Shown here one piece after another: positions 45,544 through 47,099 of a stretch of 47,099 bases of DNA (positions are counted from its first letter, which is position 1; each line of letters begins with the position of its first letter). The position numbers were made by a program, and so were the translations under genes. The notes under the pieces were generated by a model, which had not been told where the DNA came from, did not search any database, and saw only the letters and a list, made by a program, of their open reading frames with translations. Origin of the DNA: Gammaproteobacteria bacterium. GTDB lineage: Bacteria > Pseudomonadota > Gammaproteobacteria > Pseudomonadales > Azotimanducaceae. Location: NCBI GenBank assembly GCA_002725995.1, contig PBRQ01000056.1, forward strand, positions 1 through 47,099. The letters are read 5' to 3'.

Positions 45544-46083
45544 ATGAAGTCAAAATTACTCATAAGTTTCATATTGGTATTATTCTTTAGCAGCGAAGTG
45601 TTCGCTGCCACTGTGGAATATAATTTTGCTACGGTGATAGAAGCTGAGCCCATCTTTGAGAGTCAGCGCGTGAGTACGCCGAGGAAGGAGTGCTGGGAAG
45701 AAGAGGTTGCCTACAACGATCGGAATTTCAACAGAAACGAATTCCGGAGTGATCGACGTCGAGGCGTCAGCACCCTCGTGGGTGGCGTAATTGGTGGCGC
45801 TTTTGGCAAGGCTGTTGGCCATCGAAAGCGGAACAGGTAGGTTGGCACTGTGGTAGGTGCTGTCATTGGAAATGCCTATGCGGCGCAAAGATTCCAGGAA
45901 CCCCAGCAGGTTACATACTGGTTTGAGGAAAGGTGTCGCATTGTGGAAGATACCCATGTTGAAGAAAGGGTCGTTGGTTATAACGTGCGGTACCGGTATA
46001 GCAACCATACCTATTCGACTCGCACAAAAGTGGATCCGGGTGATACCATCAAAGTTCGAATAGCAATCTCGCCCGTAATATAG
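45544..46083 (+). pseudogene. Glycine-zipper 2TM-type protein interrupted by an in-frame TAG
   Basis: A signal peptide (residues about 1-21, ending VFA) leads to a mature protein with the glycine zipper TLVGGVIGGAFGKAVG. TAG at 45838-45840 stops it after 98 residues. The same frame continues with the second zipper half VGTVVGAVIGNAYA and a complete C-terminal domain (RCRIVEDTHVEERVVGYNVRY to VRIAISPVI), ending at 46083. Two-part glycine zippers separated by a short basic loop are normal for this outer-membrane-associated family, so the amber codon probably replaces a Gln or Lys codon. The ATG at 45544 has AAAGGTGG upstream. Confidence 0.78.
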
Positions 46084-46102
46084 AGTGACTCAGGAGATTT
46101 AG

Positions 46103-46411
46103 ATGCGACTTTTTGTAGTCCTGGCAATGCTGCTCATTCCCGTGGTTGCACTGGCAGAACCCCGTGAGGCTGCACATATTTTACTGGCCAAGGGAGGGGC
46201 GCAGAATCTTCTTCCACAGCAGGATGGTGCAAGAATCAGCAGCAAACAGGCCGCGTCTAAGGTAAAGAAAAAGTACCAGAGCAGCAGGATTCTCTCCATT
46301 AATCTTATAAAGGGTAGGGGCCCTGCCGTCTACAAGATTAAGACACTGTCTGCCAGCGGAGTGGTCAAGTATGTTTTTGTTGACGGAACTTCTGGTGATT
46401 TTTTTGAATAG
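46103..46411 (+). CDS. Periplasmic PepSY-domain protein
   Basis: A 102-residue secreted protein. A signal peptide ends near VVALAEP, and a single PepSY-like domain follows: ISSKQAASKVKKKYQSSRILSINLIK, then VYKIKTLSASGVVKYVFVDGTSGDFFE. Such small proteins often precede PmrA/QseB-type two-component genes and may modulate the sensor in the periplasm. CAGGAG lies upstream of the ATG. It is 11 bases before the response regulator and clearly cotranscribed with it. Confidence 0.85.
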   Translation: MRLFVVLAMLLIPVVALAEPREAAHILLAKGGAQNLLPQQDGARISSKQAASKVKKKYQSSRILSINLIKGRGPAVYKIKTLSASGVVKYVFVDGTSGDFFE

Positions 46412-46422
46412 GATTGCTGGCG

Positions 46423-47099
46423 ATGACTCTGCACTTATTGTTAGTTGAAGATGAACCCAGGCTGCGTGAGCAGCTGGTCGAATTGCTGGAGAAGAACCTG
46501 TTTACTGTGGATGCCTGCGAGGATGGGCAGCAGGGCCTGAACATGGGGCAGAAGTATCACTATGACATAGCAGTCATCGACCTCGGTCTACCCAAGATTC
46601 CGGGCATTGAAGTCATTGAAAGGCTGAGAGCTGAAGGCAAGGACTGTCCAATACTGATCCTGACGGCGAGGGGTGATTGGAAAGACAGGGTGGATGGCCT
46701 GTCAGTCGGTGCAGATGACTACCTTGTTAAACCGTTCCACGTGCAGGAATTTCTGGCACGCCTTGAAGCACTAATTCGAAGGGCCTCTGGTAAGCTGAAG
46801 ACTGTGGTTGAATTCGGGCCCCTGCGCCTTGATACCAAGGGGAAACAGGTTTCAGTTGATGGCGCCAACGTGGACCTGACCGCTTATGAATTCAATTTGC
46901 TCCAGTACCTGATGGTGCGACCCGACGAAGTGATCTCTAAAAGTGAATTGACGGATCACTTGTATGATCAGGATTTCGATCGCGACAGCAATGTCATTGA
47001 GGTATTTGTTGGTCGCCTGAGGAAAAAAATTGACCCCGATAACCTGCTTAAACCACTCGAGACTGTTCGTGGTCAGGGCTATCGCTTTAAGCGGTTGAT
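46423..47099 (+). CDS. OmpR/PhoB-family response regulator (right edge, stop not in window)
   Basis: A two-component response regulator, PmrA/QseB-like. The receiver domain has the acidic pair in LLVEDEP, the phospho-acceptor D53 (AVIDLGLPKIPG), the conserved Thr in ILTARGD and Lys in DYLVKPF. The C-terminal winged helix shows LTAYEFNLLQYL and VIEVFVGRLRKKI, then TVRGQGYRFKRLD. About 225 codons are visible, close to full length; the stop and the expected sensor kinase lie beyond the window. Confidence 0.94.
   Translation, partial: MTLHLLLVEDEPRLREQLVELLEKNLFTVDACEDGQQGLNMGQKYHYDIAVIDLGLPKIPGIEVIERLRAEGKDCPILILTARGDWKDRVDGLSVGADDYLVKPFHVQEFLARLEALIRRASGKLKTVVEFGPLRLDTKGKQVSVDGANVDLTAYEFNLLQYLMVRPDEVISKSELTDHLYDQDFDRDSNVIEVFVGRLRKKIDPDNLLKPLETVRGQGYRFKRL

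Overview
The window looks like chromosomal DNA of a free-living, probably marine, aerobic gammaproteobacterium of roughly balanced base composition. The best taxonomic clue is the smc-zipA-ligA gene order (15264-21654), because ZipA is restricted to gammaproteobacteria. CoaE, DinG, ThpR, a NupC-type transporter and a PmrA/QseB-like regulator fit that placement. No rRNA, phage, transposase or CRISPR array was found. The only RNA gene recognised is tRNA-Arg(CCU) at the left edge.

Layout. 1-5000: tRNA-Arg, an extended SDR, a Ddn-like (deazaflavin-type) reductase, a repeat-bearing acidic protein of unknown function, a GltS-like symporter and coaE. 5100-9050: a catabolic module made of a thiolase-fold protein without its usual cysteines, a DUF35 partner and two small MaoC/hotdog proteins, followed by PHP and YfcE-type metallo-phosphoesterases. 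9170-13070: a tightly overlapping operon of a Tat-signal aldo/keto reductase with two cysteine clusters, then larC, larE and larB, which make the nickel-pincer nucleotide (NPN) cofactor. No larA is present. 13280-15150: a second aldo/keto reductase and an alpha/beta hydrolase. 15260-22270: smc, zipA, ligA and a transglycosylase-like lipoprotein. 22290-24500: a PLP-dependent dehydratase, thpR and a nitroreductase-family protein.

25100-35600 is rich in accessory catabolism. It holds xsc and pta (sulfoacetaldehyde to acetyl phosphate to acetyl-CoA), an FkbM methyltransferase, two acyl-CoA ligases, an enoyl-CoA hydratase and two distantly related proteins sharing an RDHSW motif. 35600-41000 carries a PabB-PabC fusion and a nucleoside/nucleotide salvage cluster (phosphoribosyltransferase, a decayed ppnN and a NupC-type transporter). 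41300-47099 holds a secreted sorbosone-dehydrogenase-like protein, dinG coupled to a glycerate-kinase-like gene, a glycine-zipper gene cut by an amber codon, a PepSY protein and a response regulator running off the window.

The most unusual items are the AKR-larCEB operon; the thiolase/DUF35/hotdog module whose canonical catalytic residues are missing; and two non-coding elements (13114-13231 and 24634-24751), both between convergent genes, in which different long outer inverted repeats enclose the same pair of small hairpins. Three coding regions (ppnN, the glycine-zipper gene and a 12-residue-repeat relic) are interrupted by stop codons but stay recognisable beyond them.
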